Shown here in pieces: positions 26,101-33,346 of a DNA stretch of 64,000 bases. Under the pieces are notes generated by a model. The model had not been told where the DNA came from and ran no database searches. It saw only the letters and a list, made by a program, of their open reading frames with translations. Within the stretch, counting starts at the first letter, position 1, and the number at the start of each line of letters is the position of its first letter. The translations under genes were made by a program, and so were the position numbers. The stretch comes from Arion vulgaris (lineage: Eukaryota; Mollusca; Gastropoda; Stylommatophora; Arionidae): positions 65,256,865-65,320,864 of the forward strand of contig CM036753.1 of assembly GCA_020796225.1 (NCBI GenBank), read 5' to 3'.

Positions 26101-29100
26101 TAACAGAGGCGATGAAAGGCACTGTTTATGAAGCACACACAAAAACCTGTACTAGAAATCTCTTCTTATACTGACGCTGTGAGGCAAAACAAGATTGAAT
26201 GAAAGAAGAAGACATGCTTGCTGGATTTGTAAACAAGGATCTTCACTAAATCTCTGTCAGAGCATTAGAGATCAACTTTGTTGTTGTGGTTGCCGATAGT
26301 GATGTTGATAACACACTGTGCCAGTGACCATGTGTCATGGAAATTCCGGAGGTTCATTGGGTCAAAGATTCTGGTATAGTTCATTCCAAACTTCGTGACC
26401 ATCTTTACCGACCGATATAAAATCATCCACTTGACAGAAATTCTTGATTTTTACATTTTATATAGGTAACAGTGACGACCTTCCAAAAGTATTTTTGCCC
26501 ACCCAAACCTTTAGTTCTGTAAGATTTTTATTATATGTTATTACTAAAATTGCAGCGATGTTGATATGGTATACTTGTCGAAACTTTACAGTACAATTGT
26601 CAAGTTTGTCTATAACTAAGCATTTCCATGTTCCACATGCAATTCAGTGCAAGTCAAAATCGGAAATTCCGTGGAATTAATCAGTTCACAATGTTTCCTA
26701 CCGACTGTCATTGGCGTATGTACGCAACATTTACTTTCATTTATAGAAGTGGAAGGTATCATTTGTTCACTATGTCACCTTTCTTTTATAATATGTAATA
26801 GGGATACGCCTTTGCAATCATTCACCACCATTTTGTGTATTACTGTAAGTTCTAAACTTTGAAGATCATTTTGTTGTGCTTATGCAAAATTATATAACAA
26901 AAACGTTTTTGCATCAACCAAGCTACCTACCAATTAGTTAAACATGTATTCATAAGGTCATGAGATATATATAACTGCTTGCAAAAAATCACGGGTATGC
27001 ATCAGGTAGATTTCGTACAAATTAAACCTTAGTGTGATCACGAATTTTGGAACGCACTATAGTACATATGATATGTGGTTAGACTTCAGAAAACTTCTGA
27101 TCCTTTACATGGGGAGCTACATTAAATCTGCTCTGAATGTATTATTACTTTATATTCTAAAACTGCTCTAAATCTGCTACTGCTGCTTTTGAAAAACTAT
27201 TCTCTAGCATTACTATACTGACAATGGTTTGAATCTGTTGTATATACTAACCATGGTGTATAAAACTCAACCAAGATTGTAGGATTGTTGTTCACTGTGT
27301 CATCAAAGTTTTCAGATGTTAAGACCTGGACAAATTTCTCATCAACCTCTGCAGCTTCACCATTTTCCACCTCGGTTTTAACTGAAATAGAGAATGTGCA
27401 AATTTAATCATTTGCGTTCATTTGATCTATTCAATAATGACATATGGTCCCCTGCGATTAAAGGGTTTTAAAGCTGAAGGATTTACTTCATTGCACTGGG
27501 TTTTACCCCATATGACTCGGTCCCTCTCCGTAGAAATGGCACGCCACCTGCCAAGAGTATTGCACAACGCACGAACTCCGTAGCTCCGGCAACAATCCTA
27601 GGGGTCTCTGGAAAAATTGCACTCGTGAACAGAAGGCCGCGGTCCGGATTCGAACCTACGACCTTCAACTCGCAAGGCAAAGGGTTTAACCACTCAGCCA
27701 CAGAGACCCCATATGGTCCCCTAATATTGACAAAACAACATACTGTGGTGACATATTGAACCCATAGTGCAGCAGCTGAGTGTCACTCAGTTACATCATT
27801 GATGATTCTGTTAAATTGGTTGTTGGTTACTAAACAGAAGTCACAGCACTTCAGGCACACCCATAGGCGCTCAGTCTTCACCAACAGATGTTGAAGGGTA
27901 TGCATGCTGATGGTTACTGTGGCTCGCTGGTTAAACACATTCCTCTCTCTCTGTCCCTCAAGCATCCAGATCTACTTGTTCAATGTGTAATTCCACTCCT
28001 CAACATGCAATTCCTTAAATTGCTTGATTGATTTAACATCAATTTTCAATTTTAGTGACCTCATCCAACAGTAGGCCACCAAGAGTCTGAGAACCTCCCC
28101 CTTATCCATCCTGAACTCCCCAACAACCAATGCTTTTGATGCAAGCCTGTCCGTTCTCTGTTAATTAAATAATTAACATACCGATAAAATAGTAAGCCTC
28201 AGTTCCGAAGCAACCATAAAACTGTATGCTTCATAGATGATTCACAGTTCCATTAGCAATTGTAAAATTCGATGAGGAAGTGACAGTCTCTGTTACAATT
28301 CTCACACCTAAATGATGAGGCAGATCTCTCGATATTACATCCTGTAGGAAAGTCTCTTTTCCATTGCTTGTTTAATAAGACTGTGCTCATAATGCAACAG
28401 TCCATTCCAGTCCAAACCTTCTTTTCTCCAAGTACTTCTGTCTTTGGTGGTTCCTTTCTATGTTTATGTCAAAAACCTTGAAATCGTGCTTGCAAATATG
28501 CTTATATCATATTTGGACTCTTCCAGTGGGTCTCTTCTTAGGGATGACTTTTCTATAAAGGATATTCTTGGAAAGTCAACCTTTTTCTATGCGTGAGATG
28601 TGGAAAATCCACCAGATATGTCTCTTCTTGAGGAGAGTATATACGGTGGAAATGTTTGCTCTCTCAAGTAATTGTTTGTTGGTTATATAGTCATTTAATG
28701 ATATACAAAAATTTGTCTCAGGTATTTCACATGAAAAGCATTCTTTCATCTCTAAAGAGTCCAGGATTTTGACCCATAGAGTAGTTTTTTCAACCCTGTA
28801 TAGCTGCTCTTTTGTATGTTCAATTAGTTTGTTATTTTTCCATACATTCTATGTCAGTTTGGTAAATGTGGTTGCTGCTTTGCCAATAATACTGTTCCTA
28901 CCTTTCATTCACTTGAAACATTGTCTCAATCATGTCTCTTGTATACACTGTCTTTTGCAGCTCACACAGAAGTTCATGCAGTTTTCTCTTCAGTGTTGTT
29001 TCACTACGTCAGCCAGTTTGTCTCAGCATATTTCGTATTTGGAGCAGTCTTGAAGTATGTGTTCTGCAGTCTGGGGTACCTGTTCACATGGCTGAATTAT

Positions 29101-30833
29101 TAATCTCAGACCTTTTATACATGTTGCTGCAGAGTTGACTGTCCTGTTCTGAGGCGCAGAATGACAACTTGTTCTAATTTGCTCATATATTGGTTGTCAT
29201 CCAGCATTAGTATTTGTAGCTTTCTGACTGATTTAATCCTCCTTTTTTGTGATATGTAACTGCTACATTCGGTTGCTCTCCTGCAGCACCATGTTTGGTC
29301 AGTCAATTTGTTGTCTAATTACCTGATATTCCACAGTGAGACAGTATCCACTGTAAGATGACCTTGGGCTAGTTGTATAGTTCAGACAGTAGGGTTTGTA
29401 GACAAGGCAATTTTCTTAACTTCTTGGAGTCTGATCTTGCATCTGTCATAAAATACATTAGGTTGTGGATCAAGCTTGGTGTTCAACAATTACCACAATG
29501 ATTACCTGGATCTCTACATCATAGTTATGACAGAATTTCCCTGTTGGTACTCAACGTTGTTTGGGTATTCTATGTAAACTCCTGCATTTTCTGCTGACCG
29601 ATAGATGTATATCCAAACAGTGATTGGCATACATTGTATGCTGTTCTATTCATAATTGTCAAATATTCCTTACATTCCTGCATACTTGTGATCCAGTCTT
29701 TTATCTCCAAGCTGTTTGTTCTGGTACAGACTTTAGATGGATTAAAATTTTTGATAGAGATATGGTGTCGTTTTTGGCCAGATGAAAAAAAAACTGCTTT
29801 CTGATGTTCCACTGCTAGATTTTGGAATCTGACATCTATTGGATGGCTTGGAATACACAAGAACTGTCTGTGTGTGATAGTACTTTTGTTCCTGTGACAT
29901 TTGATGCTGAGCACCATACCCATATTACAGATGTGGTTGTAAGCCCTGCTGGTAAACATTTCTCAAAGTATTTTTTGGCTGGCTCCTCAAATGCTCCTGT
30001 TGATTTCAGTCAACAGTAAAACGTTTTAGTAAACTAAAAAATTTAAAAGGTATTCAGAGATAGTTGAGTCCAGGTACACAACCACATTATCCACCTTAAA
30101 TTCATGAGAACTGACTAATCGGGTGCACTTGCATTCTGTACTATTTTATTCTATTATATGATCATATTTTGCCTTTTTGCGTTATGTCGAAAAAGGAGAC
30201 ACATGGAGCGAGCATTCCTATGGTATGCGCTTTCTTTACTCTAGTCCTGATTCTGCACTATTATCTGTTTTTTAAAGCTGATGTTAAGTCTGACGTCTTT
30301 GCAGTGAAGTCGCAGTGGAAGAGCAATCATAATCAGATCGAGTCTATGAGTCATTGTTACAGTTGACGTTGTATATCTTATTCTTATATGATGAATGATT
30401 TCTAGTTATCTTAATTATCTACGTTACTCAACTGAACTTATTAGAAACGTTTGTATTTAGTCGTCCATTTTTTTTAAATTTGTCACTCCTGTTGTTCGTT
30501 TACTTGATAAAGGCCTTGTTGGTCGAAACGTTGCTGTATTTTGTCATTGTTTTCTTAAAACTACAGTACTTTGTGATTACGTGTTTTGCCAATCAAATAG
30601 TTTTACATTACTGCAGTCTCATCTATTTTGTCACTTGTGAACTACTCACTGAACTAAAACTTATGCGGTATGGGTAGTTAATTCTGTATAATAAATATGG
30701 CCCAACATAGAATAGCAGAAAAGTTATACAAACCAGTGTCCTCTACGTGTGTTTCCTCGCTTTCACTTCTGGTTAGCAAAAGTGTAATGACAAATAAATA
30801 TGAAATACACAGATACCACCTCATACTGGCCAT
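7697..30833 (-). CDS. PDIA4: Protein disulfide isomerase A4 (ERp72), complete 11-exon gene
   Basis: Protein disulfide isomerase of the ER lumen, which forms and rearranges disulfides in secretory proteins. The exons, in coding order, are 30734-30833, 27252-27381, 25184-25306, 24226-24308, 22752-22890, 20422-20630, 18615-18764, 15730-15881, 14202-14358, 12116-12352 and 7697-8107. All junctions are GT-AG and phases match throughout. They give about 630 residues, close to vertebrate PDIA4 (about 645). Domain order is a signal peptide, an acidic spacer, domain a0 (FYTPWCEHCK), domain a (FYTPESEHSK), b and b' (including LPLVGQYV and [10 protein letters not shown]), domain a' (YSPWCGHCK) and a C-terminal KKEL retrieval signal. 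The three-domain layout and the [10 protein letters not shown] linker separate it from PDIA1 and PDIA3. Odd points are the loss of both cysteines in the second active site, and frame-breaking indels in exons 7 and 11, which may be sequencing errors or decay. Introns are full of transposable elements. Confidence 0.93.
8168..8432 (-). mobile_element. SINE-B, copy 3, at the piggyBac edge
   Basis: Same motifs as copy 1 (TTCTTCTTCGAATGATCC, ACAAGTAGGCCAGCACATCC, CGCAACATACGGCG). The piggyBac at 8437 inserted at a TTAA immediately after its end. Lies just upstream of PDIA4 exon 11. Confidence 0.75.
8437..11050 (+). mobile_element. piggyBac-type DNA transposon, full length but decayed
   Basis: Bounded by TTAA at 8433-8436 and 11051-11054. 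The terminal inverted repeats begin CTCTTAGTGGACCAG at both ends. Inside the left end the imperfect palindrome CGCCACGCTAAGTGGCG occurs twice. The interior carries a piggyBac transposase in broken frames. It lies in the last PDIA4 intron, inserted at the end of a SINE-B copy. Confidence 0.9.
8704..10571 (+). pseudogene. piggyBac transposase, inactivated by frameshifts
   Basis: The ATG at 8704 opens with [10 protein letters not shown], and an early frameshift leads into [18 protein letters not shown] and an acidic, Ser-rich N-terminus. After further shifts come [40 protein letters not shown] and [20 protein letters not shown]. The catalytic region appears in pieces: IDEM (first Asp), CDSNTGYVF (second Asp) and [11 protein letters not shown] (third Asp). 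[20 protein letters not shown] and a C-terminal Cys-rich domain ([17 protein letters not shown]) follow. At least six frame changes and a stop after QRFP rule out an active enzyme. Confidence 0.9.
11060..11570. mobile_element. LINE fragments beside the piggyBac
   Basis: 11060-11170 reads as a minus-strand LINE end (CTCTCTGTCTCTAGCAAGTT). 11330-11570 is plus-strand LINE C-terminus (CTGCAAGACTGTCACCTGAT, TCATTGTGTAGACATTGAAC). Function is lost in both. A related short stretch is at 11815-11935. Confidence 0.45.
12116..12352 (-). CDS. PDIA4: PDIA4 exon 10: b' domain
   Basis: Fully open; encodes [20 protein letters not shown] then [20 protein letters not shown] and [16 protein letters not shown]. 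These match the FWRSKVLEVAKDFPEYTFAIADEED and GLSESGED blocks of PDIA4. The acceptor is ATTTAG and the donor GTAAGT. Confidence 0.92.
13465..13850. repeat. SINE-A tail expanded into 108-bp tandem repeats
   Basis: A SINE-A body (CTCGGTCCCTCTCCACAGAA) runs into about three 108-bp repeats that share GACATGAGTATTACACAAAG, CAGATCTACAAAGTAAGG and GACAAGAGGGTGCAGAACT. The unit contains the SINE-A piece ending at TAGCTCC, so the array grew from the SINE. Between PDIA4 exons 10 and 9. Confidence 0.7.
13915..14165 (+). mobile_element. LINE 3' fragment
   Basis: Shares GAAGCATTGCAAGAC, GCTGAAGACTGATATTAAAA and ATTGGGAGTTGAAAGGTG with 7225-7565. Beside PDIA4 exon 9. Confidence 0.55.
14202..14358 (-). CDS. 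PDIA4: PDIA4 exon 9: b to b' domain
   Basis: Fully open; encodes [20 protein letters not shown] then [17 protein letters not shown] and [12 protein letters not shown], aligned with the LPLVGHRK and PLVVVYYSVDFSFD regions of the family. The acceptor is AACCAG and the donor GTATGT. Confidence 0.9.
15558..15629. mobile_element. 72-bp piggyBac-derived MITE
   Basis: Flanked by TTAA at 15554-15557 and 15630-15633. The ends read CTCTTTGTGGACCAG and, on the other strand, CTATTAGTGGACCAG, nearly the same as the 2.6-kb piggyBac at 8437. Almost nothing but the ends remains. It lies between PDIA4 exons 9 and 8. Confidence 0.85.
15730..15881 (-). CDS. PDIA4: PDIA4 exon 8: b domain
   Basis: Fully open; reads [20 protein letters not shown], then [20 protein letters not shown]. 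It corresponds to the LREDYKFHHTF to KFQSKYEPR segment of vertebrate PDIA4. The acceptor is GATGCAG and the donor GTAAGG. Confidence 0.88.
16836..17160. repeat. 160-bp tandem duplication
   Basis: Two adjacent copies share TAGCCATACAACAGAAAGGC, GTGAAAAGTGTAGTAGTGGG and GTTATAAACTACAGACACAG. PDIA4 intron between exons 8 and 7. Confidence 0.85.
17515..17665. repeat. 63-bp tandem repeat, about 2.4 copies
   Basis: The unit contains CAGCTTAAGCAAAGAGACAG and ATACAGTGATAGTTTGAATG; starts at 17515, 17578 and 17641. Confidence 0.85.
17690..17800 (+). mobile_element. LINE 3' end with (GAT)n tail
   Basis: Reads GGGACATCTGGCCTATGAGA, TTGGGGTGGCAACTTTCTGC and ends in GATGATGATGATGA. The minus-strand copies at 40980 and 50640 have the same end. 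Confidence 0.65.
18311..18548 (-). mobile_element. SINE-A copy
   Basis: Body motifs CCAGAGACCCCTAGG and GGTTCGAATC on the minus strand; the tRNA-like head is partly mutated. Intron between PDIA4 exons 8 and 7. Confidence 0.75.
18615..18764 (-). CDS. PDIA4: PDIA4 exon 7: start of b domain, with two offsetting indels
   Basis: Begins [10 protein letters not shown] and continues [15 protein letters not shown], then DEISVVGF, then [13 protein letters not shown], matching the start of the PDIA4 b domain. The phrases lie in three frames: one surplus base near RDL and one missing base after VVGF restore the original frame after roughly 30 bases. Read literally, the exon contains a TAG and a TGA. Splice sites are intact (CCACAG acceptor, GTATGT donor), and the total length keeps the phase. 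Confidence 0.75.
18916..19170 (-). mobile_element. SINE-A copy
   Basis: Starts on the minus strand at AGGTCTCTGTGGCTAAATGG and includes the GGTGGCATGCCACATCTTTG body. Intronic in PDIA4. Confidence 0.75.
19275..19800 (+). mobile_element. LINE fragment with RNase H C-terminus
   Basis: Reads [20 protein letters not shown], an RNase H end (GNE-x-DRLAKEG), followed by a frameshifted Cys/His tail typical of LINE ORF2. A related copy is at 32080-32520. Confidence 0.7.
19811..20072 (-). mobile_element. SINE-B, copy 4
   Basis: Begins TTCTTCTTCAGATGCTCC and runs to CCCTGGCAACACATGGGCG, with the shared CAAGTAGGCCAGCACATCC core. A LINE 3' fragment follows directly. Confidence 0.75.
20075..20345 (-). 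mobile_element. LINE 3' fragment
   Basis: Minus strand reads [20 protein letters not shown] then [19 protein letters not shown], the same family as 43950-44110 and 45540-45690. Confidence 0.7.
20422..20630 (-). CDS. PDIA4: PDIA4 exon 6: domain a with degenerate SEHS active site
   Basis: Reads [20 protein letters not shown], then [20 protein letters not shown] and [16 protein letters not shown]. The fold residues, including the cis-Pro in YPTLKVF, are kept. Both catalytic cysteines are Ser (TCT and TCC, each one G-to-C change from a Cys codon) and the preceding Trp is Glu. The exon itself is fully open. The donor is GTATGA after TATG. Confidence 0.9.
20962..21165 (-). mobile_element. tRNA-derived SINE-C, copy 2, with target duplication
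   Basis: Same family as 1891-2101, with a T10 tract on the plus strand marking the A-tail. GAATATGCTAT (20951-20961) and GAGTATGCTAT (21166-21176) form an 11-bp duplication with one mismatch. Lies in the PDIA4 intron before exon 6. Confidence 0.85.
21400..21600 (-). mobile_element. SINE-D, partial minus-strand copy
   Basis: Contains CGGGTACCAACTTTTCAGCC and ACTAGGAACTCGATCTCACC, the reverse complement of the SINE-D body. PDIA4 intron. Confidence 0.55.
22425..22640 (+). mobile_element. tRNA-Leu-like SINE candidate
   Basis: Head GCGTCTGGCCGAATGGATTA with a degenerate B box TGTTCAATCTATGG, then about 130 bp ending in a TACACCACCATAAAAAG tail. Only one copy was recognised in the window. Confidence 0.4.
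22752..22890 (-). CDS. PDIA4: PDIA4 exon 5: interdomain linker and start of domain a
   Basis: Encodes [20 protein letters not shown] then [12 protein letters not shown] and LMLVEFYTP. The W-x-P-x-P linker between the first two thioredoxin domains is characteristic of PDIA4. The exon ends on GA before a GTAATA donor, so the position homologous to the active-site Trp is a Glu codon (GAG) across the junction. Confidence 0.9.
22935..23172 (+). mobile_element. SINE-A copy, plus strand
   Basis: Contains GTAGGTTTGAATCTGG, CCAGAGACCCTAGAATTG and GGCATACCATTTCTGTGGAG. It lies directly beside PDIA4 exon 5. Confidence 0.7.
23511..24050 (+). mobile_element. SINE-D copy interrupted by an AT-rich tract
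   Basis: The head is at 23511-23780 (TCTGTGGCGTAGAGGTTAGG) and the 3' module at about 23875-24045 (CCCTCGCTGGTGCTACAGAG, AGATCTTCCTGTGTAAGAAA). Between them a TA/A-rich expansion of about 80 bp has been added. Between PDIA4 exons 5 and 4. Confidence 0.7.
24226..24308 (-). CDS. PDIA4: PDIA4 exon 4: end of domain a0
   Basis: Encodes [20 protein letters not shown]. The cis-Pro of the thioredoxin fold is the Pro in GFPTLKFF. The acceptor is CTTTAG and the donor GTACGG. It joins exon 5 through a split Ser codon. Confidence 0.9.
24450..24700 (+). mobile_element. LINE 3' end
   Basis: Reads [20 protein letters not shown] then [20 protein letters not shown] and ends in (GAA)n. A longer copy lies at 57100-57790. 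Confidence 0.7.
24941..25082 (+). mobile_element. tRNA-like SINE-E
   Basis: The head reads CCGGTAAGCTCAGTTGGTTA with a B-box-like GTGGGTTTGATCCCC. The tRNA-unrelated end is GACGCCAATGAAATGAAAAT. It does not fold as a full tRNA with paired acceptor ends, so I call it a SINE. Confidence 0.6.
25184..25306 (-). CDS. PDIA4: PDIA4 exon 3: first thioredoxin active site (CEHC)
   Basis: Starts by completing Trp and reads [18 protein letters not shown], then [19 protein letters not shown]. Both active-site cysteines are present, but the usual Gly of CGHC is Glu. The acceptor is TTTCAG and the donor GTATGC. Confidence 0.9.
25370..25985 (-). mobile_element. LINE RNase H fragment, minus strand
   Basis: The minus strand gives [20 protein letters not shown] and, in another frame, [13 protein letters not shown], the RNase H DSxS and GNExAH blocks. 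A related minus-strand copy is at 35240-35690. Confidence 0.6.
26035..26200 (+). mobile_element. LINE 3' fragment
   Basis: Has GGACCTCAGAGATAACAGAG and CTGACGCTGTGAGGCAAAAC, as in the copies at 35870, 44210 and 45830. Confidence 0.6.
26200..27240. other. PDIA4 intron sequence without identified elements
   Basis: Between LINE debris and PDIA4 exon 2. I found no exon, tRNA or recognisable repeat. Short open stretches at 26444-26862 have no motif and no initiation context. Confidence 0.5.
27252..27381 (-). CDS. PDIA4: PDIA4 exon 2: acidic spacer and start of domain a0
   Basis: Encodes an acidic linker ([16 protein letters not shown]), then [13 protein letters not shown] and ILVEFYTPW, the beta-strand leading to the first active site. 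The intron splits the Trp codon before the CxxC motif, a position repeated in domain a. The acceptor is TTTCAG and the donor GTTAGT. Confidence 0.9.
27467..27709 (-). mobile_element. tRNA-derived SINE-A, full-length copy
   Basis: On the minus strand it starts GGTCTCTGTGGCTGAGTGGT and has GTAGGTTCGAATCC, so A and B boxes of a Ser/Leu-like tRNA head. The body contains CCAGAGACCCCTAGGATTG and GGCGTGCCATTTCTACGGAG and ends near TTCAGCTTTAAAACCC. Other copies are listed separately. Confidence 0.85.
28370..29960 (-). mobile_element. Degenerate LINE-like region
   Basis: Minus-strand reading has scattered LINE C-terminal phrases around 28430-28680 and RNase-H-like sequence around 28900-29400, without a continuous frame. 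Assignment is tentative. Lies in PDIA4 intron 1. Confidence 0.35.
30184..30366 (+). CDS. Possible 60-aa single-pass membrane protein, antisense in PDIA4 intron 1
   Basis: Not recognised. From an ATG at 30184 the frame reads [20 protein letters not shown] then [18 protein letters not shown] and ends in a polar tail with a TGA at 30364. There is one strongly hydrophobic segment (about residues 11-30), preceded by lysines. No neighbour, promoter or paralogue supports it, and its length is within chance for this window. Confidence 0.15.
   Translation: MSKKETHGASIPMVCAFFTLVLILHYYLFFKADVKSDVFAVKSQWKSNHNQIESMSHCYS
30483..30592 (+). repeat. Dispersed repeat with hammerhead-like core, copy 2
   Basis: Plus strand reads TTACTTGATAAAGGCCTTGT then TGGTCGAAACGTTGCTG and continues to TTTGTGATTACGTGTTTTGC, parallel to copy 1. 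Confidence 0.5.
30734..30833 (-). CDS. PDIA4: PDIA4 exon 1: start codon and signal peptide
   Basis: The start ATG is at 30833-30831 with an A at -3 and G at +4. It encodes [20 protein letters not shown] followed by [13 protein letters not shown], a classic short basic N-region, hydrophobic core and polar exit, so an ER signal peptide. The exon ends one base into a codon at a GTTTGT donor and joins exon 2 in phase. A second in-frame Met three codons downstream could also start the peptide without changing the signal sequence. Confidence 0.85.
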
Positions 30834-30904
30834 GTTTCTCTAACTAAATAACAAACGTTGCAATGCTTGGCAACAACATCCGGGTCAACAGTTAAATGGC
30901 CCGT

Positions 30905-30912
30905 ACACGTCA
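30905..30912 (-). promoter_or_regulatory. UPRE-like ACGTG element upstream of PDIA4
   Basis: The octamer TGACGTGT lies about 72 bases before the PDIA4 start codon. It differs at one base from the UPRE consensus TGACGTG(G/A) bound by XBP1 and ATF6. PDI-family genes are typical unfolded-protein-response targets. A single short motif is weak evidence. Confidence 0.35.
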
Positions 30913-30989
30913 ATTGTGAAACTTGAATGAACACGACACAAATTAAGATGTCTTTACTCTAATTAGAAGCATGCATCTTAAATGATTTC

Positions 30990-31790
30990 TTAATGTTGAA
31001 CAGACTTGCAGAAATAATATGCACTGATATGATTAAACTGTCTTCCCGAAACAATTGTTGCGCATTAATACTAAGATATTTATAACGGCCAGTTAAAGTT
31101 TGACAAGTAAAATTAGCACACGCACGTGGGATAGAAAATCTGAAAACTGTTATAATTCTCACCATACCGAGTCTTTGTTCACTTGTTAGCTATGTTTGCC
31201 GTTGTTTCCTTATCTCCATATTTTGTATGATTAGATTGCAACTGAGAAAAAAATGGGTTTAATTTTAACTCTTAGATACTGTATTTAGTTTATGCTCTCT
31301 GTATGGCATCTTTTTGACCGCTTTGTGACGACTCCACGGAGTGAACTGGTTATTGCGTATTGTTTACTAAACCAACGTTATATATAGCACTGCAGGCATA
31401 CCTGGTACTCATATATGCATAATTTTCTCCCGCAAATGTCGAAGGATAAGCATGATGATTCCCGTTGCTCGCTGGTTAAACACATTCCTGTTTCTACGCT
31501 CAGACCTCCATGATTCAGCTCTGCTTATAAAACGTGTAATTTCACTCACTAAATCGATGAATAGATCCAATATTAATATTAATCAGCACATGGGCCTTTT
31601 CTCGAAGAACAGTGCTGCTGAAAAATTCAGCCAACGCTCTCATTGGCGTGAACACCCGGATGCCAAAGACTTAAGCCTCAGGAGGCTGAAACCTCAAACG
31701 ACATCCACTCATATCGCAATCTGCCGTTTTGGACTTTACGAGTTATCGTTTCAGATTCAGACACAATAATGGGTCCAATCGTGGGCAGCA
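30990..31790. other. Region upstream of PDIA4; no gene seen
   Basis: Beyond the proximal PDIA4 promoter the sequence is mostly unique AT-rich DNA. Around 31450-31770 there is a stretch related to the minus-strand LINE ends near 27880-27960 (CGCTGGTTAAACACATTCCT). Confidence 0.45.
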
Positions 31791-31914
31791 GTAACGGCCT
31801 CAACCTCCATCCTCATAGTTAAAGTTATGGAGTTCGGGCTTTGTGCAATACTCTCCTCAGGTGGCGTGCCACTTTTGGGGAGAGAGAACGAGCTTATGGG
31901 TTAAAAGATTTAAA

Positions 31915-32075
31915 AAAAGGATTTTAAAGCCGAAGGATTGACTTCATTGCACCGTGTTTTACTCTATTTGACTCGGTCCCTCTCAGCAGAAATGGCACGC
32001 TACCTGCCGAGAGTATTGCACAAAGCACAACCTCTATAGCTACTGCAACAATCATAGGTGGTCTCTGGAGGGGGG
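31915..32075 (-). mobile_element. SINE-A, partial copy, with a second opposed fragment at 31790-31900
   Basis: Contains CTTCATTGCACCGTGTTTTA, ACTCGGTCCCTCTCAGCAGA and GCACGCTACCTGCCGAGAG. The neighbouring fragment carries the same body in the opposite direction (CTCAGGTGGCGTGCCACTTT), so the two make a loose inverted repeat. Confidence 0.65.
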
Positions 32076-32079
32076 AATA

Positions 32080-32520
32080 AAACTTATATAACACAAACAC
32101 CCAGTGTCACTACCAGAAATTAAGACACATATCAAGCGAAAGTACAAAGAGGTGTAGAGGCAAGAAACTCACAGCTAACACCCACAAGATCCCATCAGCA
32201 GACTAAACAGAAAATAGCACACAACAATCTTTCGTCCAAGAACAGCTCACTGCAGGTTCAACCGCCACATACACAGAAGAAAGCCTGCTCAGACTGCACA
32301 GTGTACATGTCAGACAGAAACACAGACTTCACAGCACATCCTGCAGTCATGTCCATCATACATACACCAACGAAACGAAACATGGCCTCATGAACAAAGC
32401 ATACAGACCAAGCTATGGGGAACTCTCAAAGAGCTCCAAGTGACCTGCAGCTTCATAGAGGCAACCCATCTCAAGGTTTAGACGAGCATACAAAACCGAA
32501 CGCAAAGAAGAAGAAGTTAC
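32080..32520 (+). mobile_element. LINE RNase H / tail fragment
   Basis: Parallels 19430-19800: ACCCAGTGTCACTACCAGAA, CAGACTGCACAGTGTACATG, AGCACATCCTGCAGTCATGT and CTTCATAGAGGCAACCC. No open frame survives. It ends GAAGAAGAAG. Confidence 0.65.
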
Positions 32521-32965
32521 AATAATCTTTAGTTTAGTCGTCAGATCGTCATGACTGCACATCGAACCAATTAGCTCATAGGTGTTCCTATCTTTTCCTC
32601 AGCATGCCCCTCAGCGCGTGTCAGCTAACGACACCAGTTCTATGTTAGCTTACTATTCTCCTTTGGCTTTCAGTATAATCCTCTTGTCTAGCTACAACGC
32701 ATTTGGTTTGGTACTCTTGCAGTCTGGTTAGTGTTGCAAATTCACCCCCATTCGTTAAATATTTCGTGCAAGGGTAGGAGCGGGGTATTTTCATCCCTCT
32801 TATGTAGAGATTTATGCCAAAAGAATAGGTTCATTTGCTGATCTTAGCCAGTGCAACGGAGTTCGAGTCTTTCTTTGTGTTTGTTATCGGCGAGTGGTGA
32901 CGATTTTTGGGTGTGTTCCTTAGTTAACACAATCCAACAATTTCCATAGCCTTTTCAGTTCTTAA

Positions 32966-33175
32966 CCCTTTAGCTGCTAAGGACGTATATATACGTTTTC
33001 TCATTCACTTCTAAAAACGCATTAACACGTCTGTTATTATCTCTCCTCTTTGGGTTAAAGACGTGTTATACATTGCTACTGTCACTGCTATAGGCGTACA
33101 TTTACGTTTGTGACATAGAAACAAAGAGTGGCTATTTTTAGCTCAGCCTTCAGAAAGTATGTAGCAATGAAAAGG
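32966..33175. mobile_element. 210-bp TTAA-flanked MITE (piggyBac-like, second family)
   Basis: Flanked by TTAA at 32962-32965 and 33176-33179. The left end is CCCTTTAGCTGCTAAGG. The right end, read inward, is CCTTTTCATTGCTAC. CCYTTT termini are usual for piggyBac. The interior has CGTATATATACG and related CGT-rich palindromes. There is no coding capacity. Confidence 0.7.
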
Positions 33176-33346
33176 TTAAATATGAATTGCGTGTCACTTC
33201 CCATTTCTAGGCCATACTGAGCAGGAGATAGGATGGCCAATACTTTTCCTTACGTGTGGAACCTCGAGTGTGTGATTGAATTCACAACGCTCTAATGTCC
33301 GAGTCGACAGGCGAACGATTGCACATTACGCTAATTCCCTTTAAGT

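Noticed and set aside
27640..27709. Genuine tRNA-Ser/Leu gene on the minus strand
   Set aside because: The same head with the same 170-bp body recurs at several sites, so it is a SINE family, not a tRNA gene.
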